Below are positions 8,263 through 17,144 of a stretch of 64,000 nt of DNA, in pieces (position 1 is the stretch's first letter; each line of letters begins with the position of its first letter). Made by a program: the position numbers and the translations under genes. Source of the DNA: Streptomyces albiflavescens (lineage in GTDB: Bacteria > Actinomycetota > Actinomycetes > Streptomycetales > Streptomycetaceae); NCBI RefSeq assembly GCF_014645835.1, contig NZ_BMMM01000001.1, positions 669,962 to 733,961 on the forward strand. Direction: 5' to 3'. The notes under the pieces were generated by a model. It did no database searches. It was not told the DNA's origin and saw nothing but the letters and a program-made list of their open reading frames with translations.

Positions 8263-8690
8263 TCAGGCCGGCCCGAAAGACCGCAACCACAGATAGATGG
8301 CAGTCCCGGCCTCACGGCCAGCCGGTGCCTCGCACAGCCGGTCGGCGTGACCTTCGTCGACCACCGCCGCGCACAGCCGGTCGGCATGGCCTGCGTCGAC
8401 CACCGCCGCGAGCGTCGGGAGCGGCGTCGGCGCAGGTGAGCGCGGAGGCGAGGGCGTTGCCGTGCGGGAGCAGGGGGAGATCAATGGGCTGGGGTGTTGA
8501 CGGCGAGGCGGTGACGGCCCAGCCGGAGGGTGCGGCCGCCGTCGGCGTACAGGTCGGTGCGGTCGTGCAGGGCACGGGTCGCCTCCTGGCGGGCCGCCTT
8601 CAGGCGTCCGGCGAGTTCCTCCGCCCTTACGTGGTCGCCCAGTTCGCGCCAGGGGACGGCCTGCTCCGGTGGTGCACGACTCCCCTCCGG
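8263..8690 (-). pseudogene. Decayed fragment of a large DNA-repair ATPase
   Basis: On the minus strand the phrase WRELGDHVRAEELAGRLKAA, then TDLYADGGRTLRLGRHRLAVNT, runs into a premature stop. One base out of frame it continues as QPIDLPLLPHGNALA. The break is a C-run near 8488-8491: removing one C restores VNTQPIDLPLLPHG. As I recall, these words occur in the large AAA-type DNA-repair ATPases of Streptomyces (well over 1000 aa), so only an internal piece remains. A further frame change follows, and the end may read VVDAGHADRLCAAVVDEGHADR, encoded by a 39-bp tandem duplication. Family recognition is from memory of the motif wording. Confidence 0.5.
8332..8409. repeat. 39-bp tandem duplication
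   Basis: Two adjacent 39-bp units (8332-8370 and 8371-8409) differ at only a few positions. Both start with GCACAGCCGGTCGGC and end with ACCACCGCCGC. They lie within the decayed ATPase region, and 39 bp keeps frame (13 codons). Confidence 0.8.
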
Positions 8691-8731
8691 GTTCCGGTGC
8701 CGGACACCTGCCGGTGTCCGGCACCGGAACC
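8690..8731. terminator. Perfect 19-bp-arm hairpin
   Basis: GGTTCCGGTGCCGGACACC (8690-8708), loop TGCC, then the exact reverse complement (8713-8731). It is very stable and GC-rich. No U-tract follows on either strand, so if it terminates transcription it does so in the Streptomyces hairpin-only fashion. It separates the decayed ATPase from the PucR-like gene. Confidence 0.55.
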
Positions 8732-8872
8732 GTCCGTCGTGCTCCCCGCGGCACATCGTGCATGGCCGGGACCGGCCCGCGCATTGCCGGTGCCCGGCAG
8801 TGTTCATTAGGGTCTTGATGCCGGTCGCCGCTAAGAAGTCGTCACCGGGCCGTCAAGAAACCGGGGGACGAC

Positions 8873-9931
8873 GTGACGCAGCGGGAGATACCCGAGCAGT
8901 ATCTGGACGGCTATGCCCGGATGCTGTCCGAGGTTTCGGCCACCGGCCGCCGCCTCACCCGCGACGAGATCGAGTCACGCCGCGTGCTCGGGGAACGTGC
9001 CGCCGATTCCGGCCACGGGCTGCGCGCGCTGGTCAGCGCACACCTCTCCGCCGCCCGCGCCGCCTGGCCCGCCACGCCCGCTTCCGCCGACAGCACGCTT
9101 GCCGCGATCCAGCAGGTCATAGACGCCTTCGCCGAGGGCTTCGAGCGGGCACAACTCCTCGCCGTACGACAGGAGGAGGCGGCCCGCCGCGAGTTCATCG
9201 ACGACCTCCTCTACGGCCGCAGCGACCTGGGGCGCCTCGCCGAACGCGCCGAGCGCTTCGGGCTGCGCCTGTCCCACGCGCACGCCGTCGCGGTCGCGCA
9301 GGCCACGACGGCGTACGACGAGGCCGACCCGGTACCGCGCCGACTGGAGCGGGCCCTCATCGCCCGCTTCGGGGACCGCAACATCCTGCTCACCACCAAG
9401 GACGGCCGGATGCTGTGCATCGCCCCCGGCGACCAGGAGGACGCCCTCACGTACTTCGCCAAGCAGGCGTACGCGGCCACCGACGGCGGACGCGTCGCCA
9501 TCGGCCGGCCCCAGCCCGGCCCCGGCGGGGTCGTCCAGTCCTACGAGGAGGCTCTGAACGCCCTCGAACTGGCGGAGCGGCTCGAACTCGACGACCCGGT
9601 GCTGCGCGCCGCCGACCTGCTGGTGTATCCCGTCCTCACCCGTGACCGCCAAGCCATGACGGACCTCGTCCTCGACACCCTCGGCCCGCTCACCACCGCC
9701 CGCGGCGGCGCCCAGCACCTCCTGGACACCCTCACCGCGTACTTCGACTCCGGCTGCGTCGGGACCGAAGCCGCCCGCCGCCTCTCCTTGAGCGTCCGCG
9801 CCCTGACGTACCGCCTGGAACGAATCCACAAACTCACCGGTGCCAATCCCGCCGACCCGGCCCACCGCTACGTGCTCCAGACCGCGGTCATCGGTGCCCG
9901 GCTTCTGGACTGGCCCGCCAGGGAATTGTGA
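8873..9931 (+). CDS. PucR/CdaR-type transcriptional regulator
   Basis: 352 aa from GTG 8873. The C-terminal PucR-type helix-turn-helix is clear: LSVRALTYRLERIHKLTG followed by NPADPAHRYVLQTAVIGARLL. The central part resembles the GGDEF-like sensory region of this family (ARFGDRNILLTTKDGRMLCI). An N-terminal helical RsbRD-like domain is possible (residues about 10-110). Such proteins sense small molecules and activate neighbouring catabolic or secondary-metabolism genes. The next genes start 260 bp downstream on the same strand, so it may control the MoxR/vWA cassette, but this is only positional. Confidence 0.85.
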   Translation: MTQREIPEQYLDGYARMLSEVSATGRRLTRDEIESRRVLGERAADSGHGLRALVSAHLSAARAAWPATPASADSTLAAIQQVIDAFAEGFERAQLLAVRQEEAARREFIDDLLYGRSDLGRLAERAERFGLRLSHAHAVAVAQATTAYDEADPVPRRLERALIARFGDRNILLTTKDGRMLCIAPGDQEDALTYFAKQAYAATDGGRVAIGRPQPGPGGVVQSYEEALNALELAERLELDDPVLRAADLLVYPVLTRDRQAMTDLVLDTLGPLTTARGGAQHLLDTLTAYFDSGCVGTEAARRLSLSVRALTYRLERIHKLTGANPADPAHRYVLQTAVIGARLLDWPAREL

Positions 9932-10193
9932 GTCCCGACCTCGGCGGAAAGTGATGGTGGCCGACGGCGTCAGTCCGATTCCCACGGCCGTACTCCTCAC
10001 GTTCGTTCAACTGCGCTGCCCGGTCGTGCGGTTGCCGCGCCCGCGCGCTCCGCGTCCGCCGTCAGGACCCCGCGCTGCGCTCCGCTGCGACCGGAAACAC
10101 CTGGCAGATGGAAGTGCGGAGAGCTATGCTCCCCGCGATGACGACTCACTCTGTTGACAGATTGGGGGACCCGTCCGCGCAAGGTGAGTGCTG

Positions 10194-11609
10194 ATGCTCA
10201 CTCAGACCGCGAACAGGGATTCCCGCCCTTCCTTCTGGCTGCGCGTGCGCGAGTTCGCCGTGCCGCCGTCCATGATCGAGACCGCGACCGCCCGCCGTCG
10301 TATCGGGGACTGGGCCGGAGCGTGTGCCGCCGCAGGCATCGATGTCGATCTCAATCCGCGTTCCTTGGCGCGTACTCATGGCCAGGAACTCGCAGCCCAA
10401 GTCCGGGCCGATCTGCGCCATCTGGCTCCCGACCTGTTGCGCTGGCACATGCCGAGGATCGCTCCTGATGGATTGCTGCGCCCGGGTCTGACCATCTCTC
10501 TGGCTCGCTACGACACCGCGGGACGCCACGGCCCATGCCCGGTGCACCTCGTGGCCCGGACTCCGCCGGCTTGGGCGGACGGCGGTCAGCGCATCAGCCT
10601 CGCGCTGTGGGACGGATCCCGCTCCGAGGCCGATGCCTGCCGTCATCCCCATTCCCGCCCCCATCCCAGGTTCCGCCTCGACCTGCACCGCCACCTGTGG
10701 GACGCACGCAGGACCGACGAGCTGCGGATCCGGTCCGGGGCCGATCGGCCGCCCGCCGACGGCCGCCTTGTGCCGGACGCGGATCTGCTACGAACGGTGC
10801 CGCAGGGGTACCGCTGCGCCGTTGACCGGTGGGCGGCCGAGGCGGGAATGCTGCTCCACACCGAAGGACGGTCCACCGGCACCGTCACTGTGCGGTTGGG
10901 GGCCCGACATCGACTGGTCCTCGACCTCGTCGCGGACAGCGACGGCGCCGGACCGCCCGCATTGCGCATTGCGGCCGCCGCCACGGATGCCGGCGGCTCC
11001 GCGCTGCCCGTCCTGCCCGACGCGGCGACCTGGGTGCTGCCCGACCTGGAACTGATCCGCACCGGGTCGATCGAGGTCGAGGTCGATCGGCTGCACCCGC
11101 TGGTCGCTTCCGCATTGGTACCCGACTGTTCGCCGGCGGGTTCGCCTCGGGTTTCGGACCGGGCGGGGCAACCGCGCCTCGTGGAGTGCCGGGGAGCGCA
11201 GCACCGGATCGGCCTGGTCAACGGGGTACTGGCGCCGCTGGACCACGACCCTGCCGAGGTCCGGCGGGAGGAACTGCTGGCCGCGCTGACCGGCACTCCG
11301 CTGCCCTGCCTGCGGGCAATCGACGAGGCGCACCGCCATCCGGACTGCCTCATCGGCGTCCGTGAACGCCTGGACCATGGCGACACGGCTGGTGCGCTGG
11401 CCGTCGTCGAAGGCCTGCTGGGCCCCGGCGCGCTGCTGCGCACCGGCGCGCTGCGGGACGAATTGGAGGCGGCCGCACAGCGGCGGATCGCCTACGGACT
11501 GTTCAGGGCAGGCCTGGTCGGACCCGGCCCCGGTCGCATCCGGATCCACCCGGACCGTCGCCGTTCCCGTGACCGCCGTTCGCACCCGCGCCACGCGAGC
11601 ACTCGCTGA
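10194..11609 (+). CDS. Unknown protein, first gene of a MoxR/vWA cassette
   Basis: 471 aa from ATG 10194 (AAGGTG 7 nt upstream; GTG 10188 is an in-frame alternative). I do not recognise a named domain. It begins with a conserved-looking block FAVPPSMIETATARRRIGDW and LNPRSLARTHGQELA, then a mixed alpha/beta region rich in Arg, Asp and Pro, and ends with helical segments (HRHPDCLIGVRERLDHGDT) and a basic tail. No signal peptide or membrane segment. It lies 59 bp upstream of a MoxR-type AAA+ gene and a HExxH/vWA gene on the same strand, so it is probably a substrate, adaptor or target-recognition partner of that pair. No function is claimed. Confidence 0.7.
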   Translation: MLTQTANRDSRPSFWLRVREFAVPPSMIETATARRRIGDWAGACAAAGIDVDLNPRSLARTHGQELAAQVRADLRHLAPDLLRWHMPRIAPDGLLRPGLTISLARYDTAGRHGPCPVHLVARTPPAWADGGQRISLALWDGSRSEADACRHPHSRPHPRFRLDLHRHLWDARRTDELRIRSGADRPPADGRLVPDADLLRTVPQGYRCAVDRWAAEAGMLLHTEGRSTGTVTVRLGARHRLVLDLVADSDGAGPPALRIAAAATDAGGSALPVLPDAATWVLPDLELIRTGSIEVEVDRLHPLVASALVPDCSPAGSPRVSDRAGQPRLVECRGAQHRIGLVNGVLAPLDHDPAEVRREELLAALTGTPLPCLRAIDEAHRHPDCLIGVRERLDHGDTAGALAVVEGLLGPGALLRTGALRDELEAAAQRRIAYGLFRAGLVGPGPGRIRIHPDRRRSRDRRSHPRHASTR

Positions 11610-11668
11610 CGCGGGGACCTTCGTCTCCGCACCCACTCGGCTCACTACGAACCCAAAGGTGATCACAC

Positions 11669-12931
11669 ATGCCCACATGCACCCCGTCCGTCGCAACCGG
11701 CACCTCTTCCGCCCCGCCCCACCCCTCCCAACTCGACGTCGCCGGCGAGTTGCTGACCCTGCTGCGCAACACCGCCACCGAGCCGCGCCCCGACACCCAA
11801 CTGGCGGCCCTGACTCTCGCCGTGGCCGCCGACCTGCCCGTACTCCTGTGGGGTGAGCCGGGGATCGGCAAGACCGCGGCCCTGACACAGCTCGGCGCGG
11901 CCTTGGACCTTCCGCTGACCACAGTGATCGCCAGTGTGCACGAGCCGTCCGACTTCTCGGGGCTGCCCATCATCGGCGACGATCCGGCGGAACACGGTGT
12001 CCCGATGGCCCCGCCGGACTGGGCCGTGCGCCTGGTACGGGCCGGTCGAGGGCTGCTGTTCCTCGACGAGCTGTCCACCGCTCCGCCGGCCGTTCAAGCC
12101 GCTCTGCTCCGCCTCGTCCTGGAGCGGCGGATCGGTGCCCTCCAACTGCCGCCCGGGGTACGGATCGTGGCTGCCGCCAACCCACGTTCCTCGGCGGCCG
12201 ACGGCTGGGAGCTGAGCCCGCCTCTGGCCAACCGTTTCGTCCATCTTCAGTGGACCCACGACCACGAGGTCGTCGTACGCGGCCTCGGTGGGACGTGGCC
12301 CCGCGCAACCCTGCCACGGCTCGACCCGGAGAAGTTGCCGGAGGCCGTGGGCTTCGCCCGCCGCGCGGTGTGCGGACTCCTCACCGGCCGACCCAGACTC
12401 GTGCACCAACTGCCCAGCAGTGAGACGCGCCGGGGCGGCGCCTGGCCGTCGCCCCGGAGCTGGGAGATGGCCCTGCGCCTGGTGGCCTTCGCGACCGCGG
12501 CCGGCTCCTCCCGGGAGGTGCTCTCCCTGCTGGTCAGAGGCACCGTGGGAGACGGTCCGGGGCTGGAGCTCCTGGCCGGCATGGACCGGATGGACCTCCC
12601 GGACCCCGAGGTGCTCCTCGCCGACCCGGCCGGTGCCGCTCTGCCCGAGCGCGGAGATCTGCGTCAGGCCGTGCTGGACGGTGTGGTGGACGCGATCCGC
12701 AAGCGCCCGGACAAGACCCGCTGGGACGCGGCGTGGGCGCTCCTGGTCCGGGCGGTGGAGACCGGAGCCCCGGACCTGGTGGTCGTCCCCGCGACCACCC
12801 TCGCTTCGCTGCGCCAGGAGGACTGGGACGTCCCGGCGTCCATCGAGCGGCTCGCCGGAGTGGTGACCCTGTCCCGGCGAGCCGACCACGCGGCGGCCCG
12901 GACCACCGTCGCCGCGAAGGCGGGCCGATGA
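11669..12931 (+). CDS. MoxR-type AAA+ ATPase
   Basis: 420 aa. P-loop GEPGIGKT at residues 62-69, Walker B in LLFLDELST near 131-138, sensor-1 region VAAANPRSS, and the MoxR-typical SPPLANRFVHLQW. MoxR ATPases work as chaperones that activate partner proteins with von Willebrand A domains. Here the stop codon overlaps the start of exactly such a partner (ATGA at 12928-12931), so the two are translationally coupled. The N-terminal 25 residues are Ser/Thr/Pro-rich and probably disordered. Confidence 0.92.
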   Translation: MPTCTPSVATGTSSAPPHPSQLDVAGELLTLLRNTATEPRPDTQLAALTLAVAADLPVLLWGEPGIGKTAALTQLGAALDLPLTTVIASVHEPSDFSGLPIIGDDPAEHGVPMAPPDWAVRLVRAGRGLLFLDELSTAPPAVQAALLRLVLERRIGALQLPPGVRIVAAANPRSSAADGWELSPPLANRFVHLQWTHDHEVVVRGLGGTWPRATLPRLDPEKLPEAVGFARRAVCGLLTGRPRLVHQLPSSETRRGGAWPSPRSWEMALRLVAFATAAGSSREVLSLLVRGTVGDGPGLELLAGMDRMDLPDPEVLLADPAGAALPERGDLRQAVLDGVVDAIRKRPDKTRWDAAWALLVRAVETGAPDLVVVPATTLASLRQEDWDVPASIERLAGVVTLSRRADHAAARTTVAAKAGR

Positions 12932-14187
12932 TCGCGGACGCACCGGGGACACTCGACCTCGACAAGCTCTTCGCAGCCCGACTGCATGCCGCTCGGGCCC
13001 GGCCCTACTTGGCGACGGCCCTGTTCGCCCTGCACACCGTCGAGTCCCGACAGGTTCCGACCATGGCCGTCGACCGGCACTGGCGCTGCTACGTCTCGCC
13101 GGCGTTCGTGGATCGGACGCCGGTGGAGGAACTGGCCGGGGTATGGGTGCACGAGGTCTCGCACCTCCTTCGCGACCACCACGGGCGCAGTGACCGGGTA
13201 GCGCGGGAGCGCTCGTGGACCGGTCAGGGCGAACGACTGCGCATGAACATCGCCGCGGACTGCGAGATCAACGACGACGTGTTCGGCGACGGGCTGGTCC
13301 GGCCCAAAGGCGCTGTGCGACCGAGATCCTTGGGGCTTCCCGAGGGGTGGCTCATGGAGGACTACCTGCGTGAGCTCCGGATCGAGCCCCTTACGCCGAG
13401 CGCCGCCTGGTTGGACTGCGGCAGTGGAGCCGACGGGCTGGAGCGGGAGTGGGACCTGGGACCGGACGGCGCCCACGGCCTCAGTGAGCAGGAGCGGGAC
13501 GCGGTCCGGTTCCGGGTGGCGCAGGGCATCGCCGGCCGCCCGGGCAACGCCTCGAAGGGGTGGCAGCGGTGGGCGGAGGAGGCGTTCCATCCGCCGCAGC
13601 CCTGGCGGGAGTTGCTGGGCGCGGCGGTCCGCTCGGCGGCCTGCGGCCCAGGCGTCGGCGAGGACTACACCTACGGCCGGCCGTCACGGCGCTCGGCCGG
13701 AGTACCCGGCGCCGTACTGCCGAGCCTTCGGCGCAGCCCGCCCCGGGTCTCCGTGGTCATCGACACATCAGGCTCGGTCAGTGACACCGAACTGGGCAGC
13801 GCGCTCCTCGAGGTTGCCGCGATCTCCAGCGCCGTGGGCGGTCGTCGGGACCTGATCACCGTGCTGCCGTGCGACGCGGCGGCCCGCATCGTGCACCCGC
13901 TGTGCCGCGGTGAGGGAATCCCGCTGATGGGCGGTGGGGGTACGGATCTTCGCACGGGCTTCGCCAAGGCGCTCCGAGCGAATCCCCGCCCCGATGTCAT
14001 CGTGGTCCTGACCGACGGTCAGACCCCCTGGCCGGAGACGCGACCGGCGTGCCGGACGGTGGTGGGTCTGTTCCCCCGGCAGCGGGCAGCCGGGTCGTGG
14101 GACGAGGACGATCCCGATTACGTGCCGGACTCGCCGCCGGGCTGGGCACGTGTGGTGGTCATCGGGTCGGCTCCCGCCACTCGGTGA
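12928..14187 (+). CDS. Metallopeptidase-like (DUF2201 N-terminal) + von Willebrand A protein
   Basis: 419 aa from the ATG overlapping the upstream stop. The N-terminal domain has a zinc-peptidase HEVSH motif (HExxH, residues 75-79) within VWVHEVSHLLRDHH and the conserved phrase MNIAADCEINDD, both features of the putative metallopeptidase domain that precedes DUF2201. The C-terminal domain is a vWA fold with an intact metal-ion-dependent adhesion motif DTSGS (279-283), TDLRTGF and VVLTDGQTPWP. This two-domain protein coupled to a MoxR ATPase is a recurring bacterial gene pair of unsettled function. The HExxH is complete, so proteolysis is possible, but it is not shown. Confidence 0.9.
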   Translation: MIADAPGTLDLDKLFAARLHAARARPYLATALFALHTVESRQVPTMAVDRHWRCYVSPAFVDRTPVEELAGVWVHEVSHLLRDHHGRSDRVARERSWTGQGERLRMNIAADCEINDDVFGDGLVRPKGAVRPRSLGLPEGWLMEDYLRELRIEPLTPSAAWLDCGSGADGLEREWDLGPDGAHGLSEQERDAVRFRVAQGIAGRPGNASKGWQRWAEEAFHPPQPWRELLGAAVRSAACGPGVGEDYTYGRPSRRSAGVPGAVLPSLRRSPPRVSVVIDTSGSVSDTELGSALLEVAAISSAVGGRRDLITVLPCDAAARIVHPLCRGEGIPLMGGGGTDLRTGFAKALRANPRPDVIVVLTDGQTPWPETRPACRTVVGLFPRQRAAGSWDEDDPDYVPDSPPGWARVVVIGSAPATR

Positions 14188-14205
14188 GACAGCGCGACGG
14201 GAAGA

Positions 14206-15657
14206 TCACGGCTCCCGGTGCTCGTGCGACGCCAATTCCAGGGCCTCGGCCTCCGCCTCGGCCAGGCGCGCCTCGGCATCGACATCGATCGACCGGGTGA
14301 GCAGCCAGTAGAGCACCGCGGAGACGGGCAGGCCGATGAACAAGGAGATGTCCGCACCGCCGAGCGCATCGGCGGCAGGTCCGACGTAGAGCGTGCCCAC
14401 GGAGAAGAACGGCACCATGACAACGAACCCGACCAGGTAGGCGATGATGCCGTGCCAGCCCCAGCGACCGTAGATGCCGTGCGGATTGAAGATCTCGGCG
14501 ACCGCGTAGTGGCCACGGCGCACCACGTAGTAGTCCATGAGGTTGACCGCGGTCCACGGAATGAACAGGTAGAGCACCAGCAGCAGGAAGTTGTTGAAGT
14601 TCTGAAGGAAGTGGGCGGTGGCGGCGAGCGCACCCACCACGGAGAGCGCCGCGGTGAGGCCGATCGTCACGAGCCGTACGGCGAGGGTCGGCCGTACTCT
14701 CTTGAACGAGTCGATCGCGCTGATGAGCGTGAGGGACCCGCCGTACATGTTCAGCGCGGTCACCGAGACCAGTCCCAGGGCGGCGAACAGCAGCACGATC
14801 GCGCCGAACCCGCTGAATACCTTGTCGCCCGCGGCGTTGATCGAGCGGATCGTCTCGAAACCCTCGCCCGCCCACGCGGCGAGCAGCGCCCCGAGCATCA
14901 TCAGCCAGATACCGCCGAGTGCCGACCCGAAGTACGTCCAGTAGAAGGTCTTGCGGACGGTCACGTCCGGAGGGAGGTAGCGGGAGTAGTCCGAGACGTA
15001 GATGGCCCAGCTGATCTGGTAGCCGGCGACCACGCCGAACTGCGCGAGGAACGGCGTCCACTGGAAGCCGCCGAGGTCGAAGGAGCCGGGGGGATAGTGC
15101 AGGGTGACCAGCACGCCCACCGTGAAGATCCCGAAGATGACCAGGAAGGTGTAGGTGAGGACCCGCTCGGCGCGGTGGATGACGTCGTAGCCCACCAGCG
15201 CGATGACGAACGCGATGAGGGTGACCACGACGACCCACAGCTTGACCCCGCCGTGCACCGTGGTGTGCAGGGCCTCGCCGGCCAGGATCGTGTTGAAGAC
15301 GTTGAATCCGGCGTACTGCACATAGGCGAACAGCCACACCAGCAGGGCTCCGACGTAGCCGAACTGCGGCCGTGACTGGATCATCTGCGGCAGTCCCAGC
15401 TGCGGGCCCTGCGCGGAGTGGAAGGCCATGAAGAAGGTGCCCAGGATGGTGCCCGCGGCGATCGCGATCAGCGACCAGATGAGGTTGCCACCCTCGGTGA
15501 TGCTGATCAGGCCCACCGCCAGTGTGGCGATCTGCGCGTTGGACATGAACCACAGAGGCCCCAGGTGCCACAGCTTTCCGTGCCGCTCGTCCAGGGGAAC
15601 GTAGTCGATGGAGCGGATTTCCAGACCCGATACCCGTGGCTGTGATCCCGTGGTCAC
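14206..15657 (-). CDS. NCS1-family nucleobase/purine permease
   Basis: 483 aa, 12 predicted membrane segments. The start is GTG 15657 because AAAGGAGG lies directly upstream; an ATG seven codons earlier lacks this. Family wording includes WFMSNAQIATLAVG, SRPQFGYVGALLVWLFAYVQYAGFN and FIPWTAVNLMDYYVVRRGHYAV. It likely imports cytosine, purines, allantoin or a hydantoin with protons or sodium; the substrate cannot be read from the sequence. The gene is single, convergent with the vWA gene (18 bp apart) and divergent from a glycosyltransferase. An inverted repeat in its upstream region may be its operator. Confidence 0.92.
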   Translation of the reverse strand: MTTGSQPRVSGLEIRSIDYVPLDERHGKLWHLGPLWFMSNAQIATLAVGLISITEGGNLIWSLIAIAAGTILGTFFMAFHSAQGPQLGLPQMIQSRPQFGYVGALLVWLFAYVQYAGFNVFNTILAGEALHTTVHGGVKLWVVVVTLIAFVIALVGYDVIHRAERVLTYTFLVIFGIFTVGVLVTLHYPPGSFDLGGFQWTPFLAQFGVVAGYQISWAIYVSDYSRYLPPDVTVRKTFYWTYFGSALGGIWLMMLGALLAAWAGEGFETIRSINAAGDKVFSGFGAIVLLFAALGLVSVTALNMYGGSLTLISAIDSFKRVRPTLAVRLVTIGLTAALSVVGALAATAHFLQNFNNFLLLVLYLFIPWTAVNLMDYYVVRRGHYAVAEIFNPHGIYGRWGWHGIIAYLVGFVVMVPFFSVGTLYVGPAADALGGADISLFIGLPVSAVLYWLLTRSIDVDAEARLAEAEAEALELASHEHREP

Positions 15658-15678
15658 GAGTGCCTCCTTTGAGGGCAT

Positions 15679-15692
15679 TCACCATACGGTGA
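15679..15692. promoter_or_regulatory. Inverted repeat upstream of the NCS1 permease
   Basis: TCACC-ATAC-GGTGA, 22-35 bp upstream of the permease start, embedded in an unusually AT-rich patch (GAATATTCATCGCATATG). The position suits a repressor operator over the promoter. No regulator gene lies next to it. Confidence 0.4.
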
Positions 15693-15878
15693 GAATATTC
15701 ATCGCATATGGCCACGTTCAGCCCCCGGGCCACACCGGTCAAGGAGGGCCGTACCGGCCGGTGTGTCCGGCCGGCCTGCACTCCTCCGCGTCCCGGGCCG
15801 CCTGCCGGAGCGGCACCGATGAGCCACGAAGTGATAACGGGCGACAACCGTAGGGAAGTTGCCGTGGTCTAGCCCACC

Positions 15879-17144
15879 ATGAAGATCTCTTTCCTGCTCC
15901 ACAACGCCTACGGAATCGGAGGCACGATCACCACCACGTTCAACCTGGCCCACGCACTGGCCGAGCGCCACGAGGTGGAGATCGTCTCCGTGCTGCGGCA
16001 CCGGGAGCACCCGACCTTCACCCTTGACTCGAGCGTGTCGCTGCGGCCGCTGGTGGACCTCAGGCATGAGCGGCGGCATCCGTTACAGCTGAGACCGGCG
16101 AGGGTGTTCCCACGCGCCGAGTACCGGTACCGGCAGTACAGCGAGTTGACCGACCAGCGGATCGGCGACTGCCTGGCCACGATCGACGCCGACGTGGTGA
16201 TCGGAACCCGGCCGGGGCTCAATGTGCATCTCGCGCTCCAGGCTCCGCGACACGTCGTACGCATCGGGCAGGAGCACCTCACTCTGGACAACCATCCGCC
16301 ACAGCTGCGCAACACGTTGCGCCGGGCCTACCGCCGGCTCGACGCGCTCACCACGGTGACCGAGGCGGACGCCGCCGCCTACCGGCGCAAGATGAGGCTG
16401 CCCGGTGTACGGGTGGAGACACTCCCGAACAGCGTGCCTGATCCCGCGCTCCCCGCCGCGGACGGCACCGCGAAGGTGGTCGTCGCGGCAGGCCGGCTGG
16501 TCCCGGTGAAGCGGTACGACCTGCTCATCGAGGCCTTCGCCGTGGTCGCCGCCGAACGCCCGGACTGGCAGTTGCGCATCTACGGCAAAGGGGAGCAACA
16601 CGATCGGCTGCGCGAGCTCATCGCGGACCTCGGTCTGTGGAACAACGTCTTCCTGATGGGCGCGGCGGCTCCCATGGAAGCGGAGTGGGTCAAGGGCTCG
16701 ATCGGTGCGGCCGCCTCCGACTTCGAGCCGTTCGGCATGACGATTGTCGAGGCGATGCGCTGCGGCCTGCCGGTGGTGAGCACCGACTGCCCCTACGGAC
16801 CCGGCGAAATCATCGAGGACGGGGTCGACGGCCGGCTCGTGCCGGTCGGGGATCGTGACGCCCTGGGCGCGGCCCTGCTGGAGCTGGTCCGTGAGGACGA
16901 CCGGCGCCGCGATACGGGCCGAGCGGCCTTGGAGAACGCGCGGCGGTTCGCTCCCGGCCCTGTGGTCGAGCAGGCCGAGCGCCTGTTCGCCGAGGCGGTC
17001 TCGGCGAGAAGGACGGGGCGACGGGTCGTGCAGGGACGCGCCGGCGCGCGCCGCGTCCTCGTCAGTCAGGGCTTCGCCGCCCGCGACGCCGCGCTCACCG
17101 CGGCCGGCAGCGCGCTGCGCAGGGTACGGAGGGGGCGGCCATGA
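15879..17144 (+). CDS. GT4-family glycosyltransferase with a TTA codon
   Basis: 421 aa. The N-terminal half begins KISFLLHNAYGIGGTITTTF, a Rossmann acceptor domain. The C-terminal donor domain holds the GT4 block VVAAGRLVPVKRYDLLIEAF and the E-x7-E element ASDFEPFGMTIVEAMRCGLP, then STDCPYGPGEII. It likely transfers a nucleotide-sugar unit to a cell-surface acceptor at the cytoplasmic face. Leu in RRHPLQLR is encoded by TTA (16083-16085), so translation probably depends on the bldA tRNA in a streptomycete. Its end overlaps the next gene (ATGA at 17141-17144). Confidence 0.92.
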   Translation: MKISFLLHNAYGIGGTITTTFNLAHALAERHEVEIVSVLRHREHPTFTLDSSVSLRPLVDLRHERRHPLQLRPARVFPRAEYRYRQYSELTDQRIGDCLATIDADVVIGTRPGLNVHLALQAPRHVVRIGQEHLTLDNHPPQLRNTLRRAYRRLDALTTVTEADAAAYRRKMRLPGVRVETLPNSVPDPALPAADGTAKVVVAAGRLVPVKRYDLLIEAFAVVAAERPDWQLRIYGKGEQHDRLRELIADLGLWNNVFLMGAAAPMEAEWVKGSIGAAASDFEPFGMTIVEAMRCGLPVVSTDCPYGPGEIIEDGVDGRLVPVGDRDALGAALLELVREDDRRRDTGRAALENARRFAPGPVVEQAERLFAEAVSARRTGRRVVQGRAGARRVLVSQGFAARDAALTAAGSALRRVRRGRP

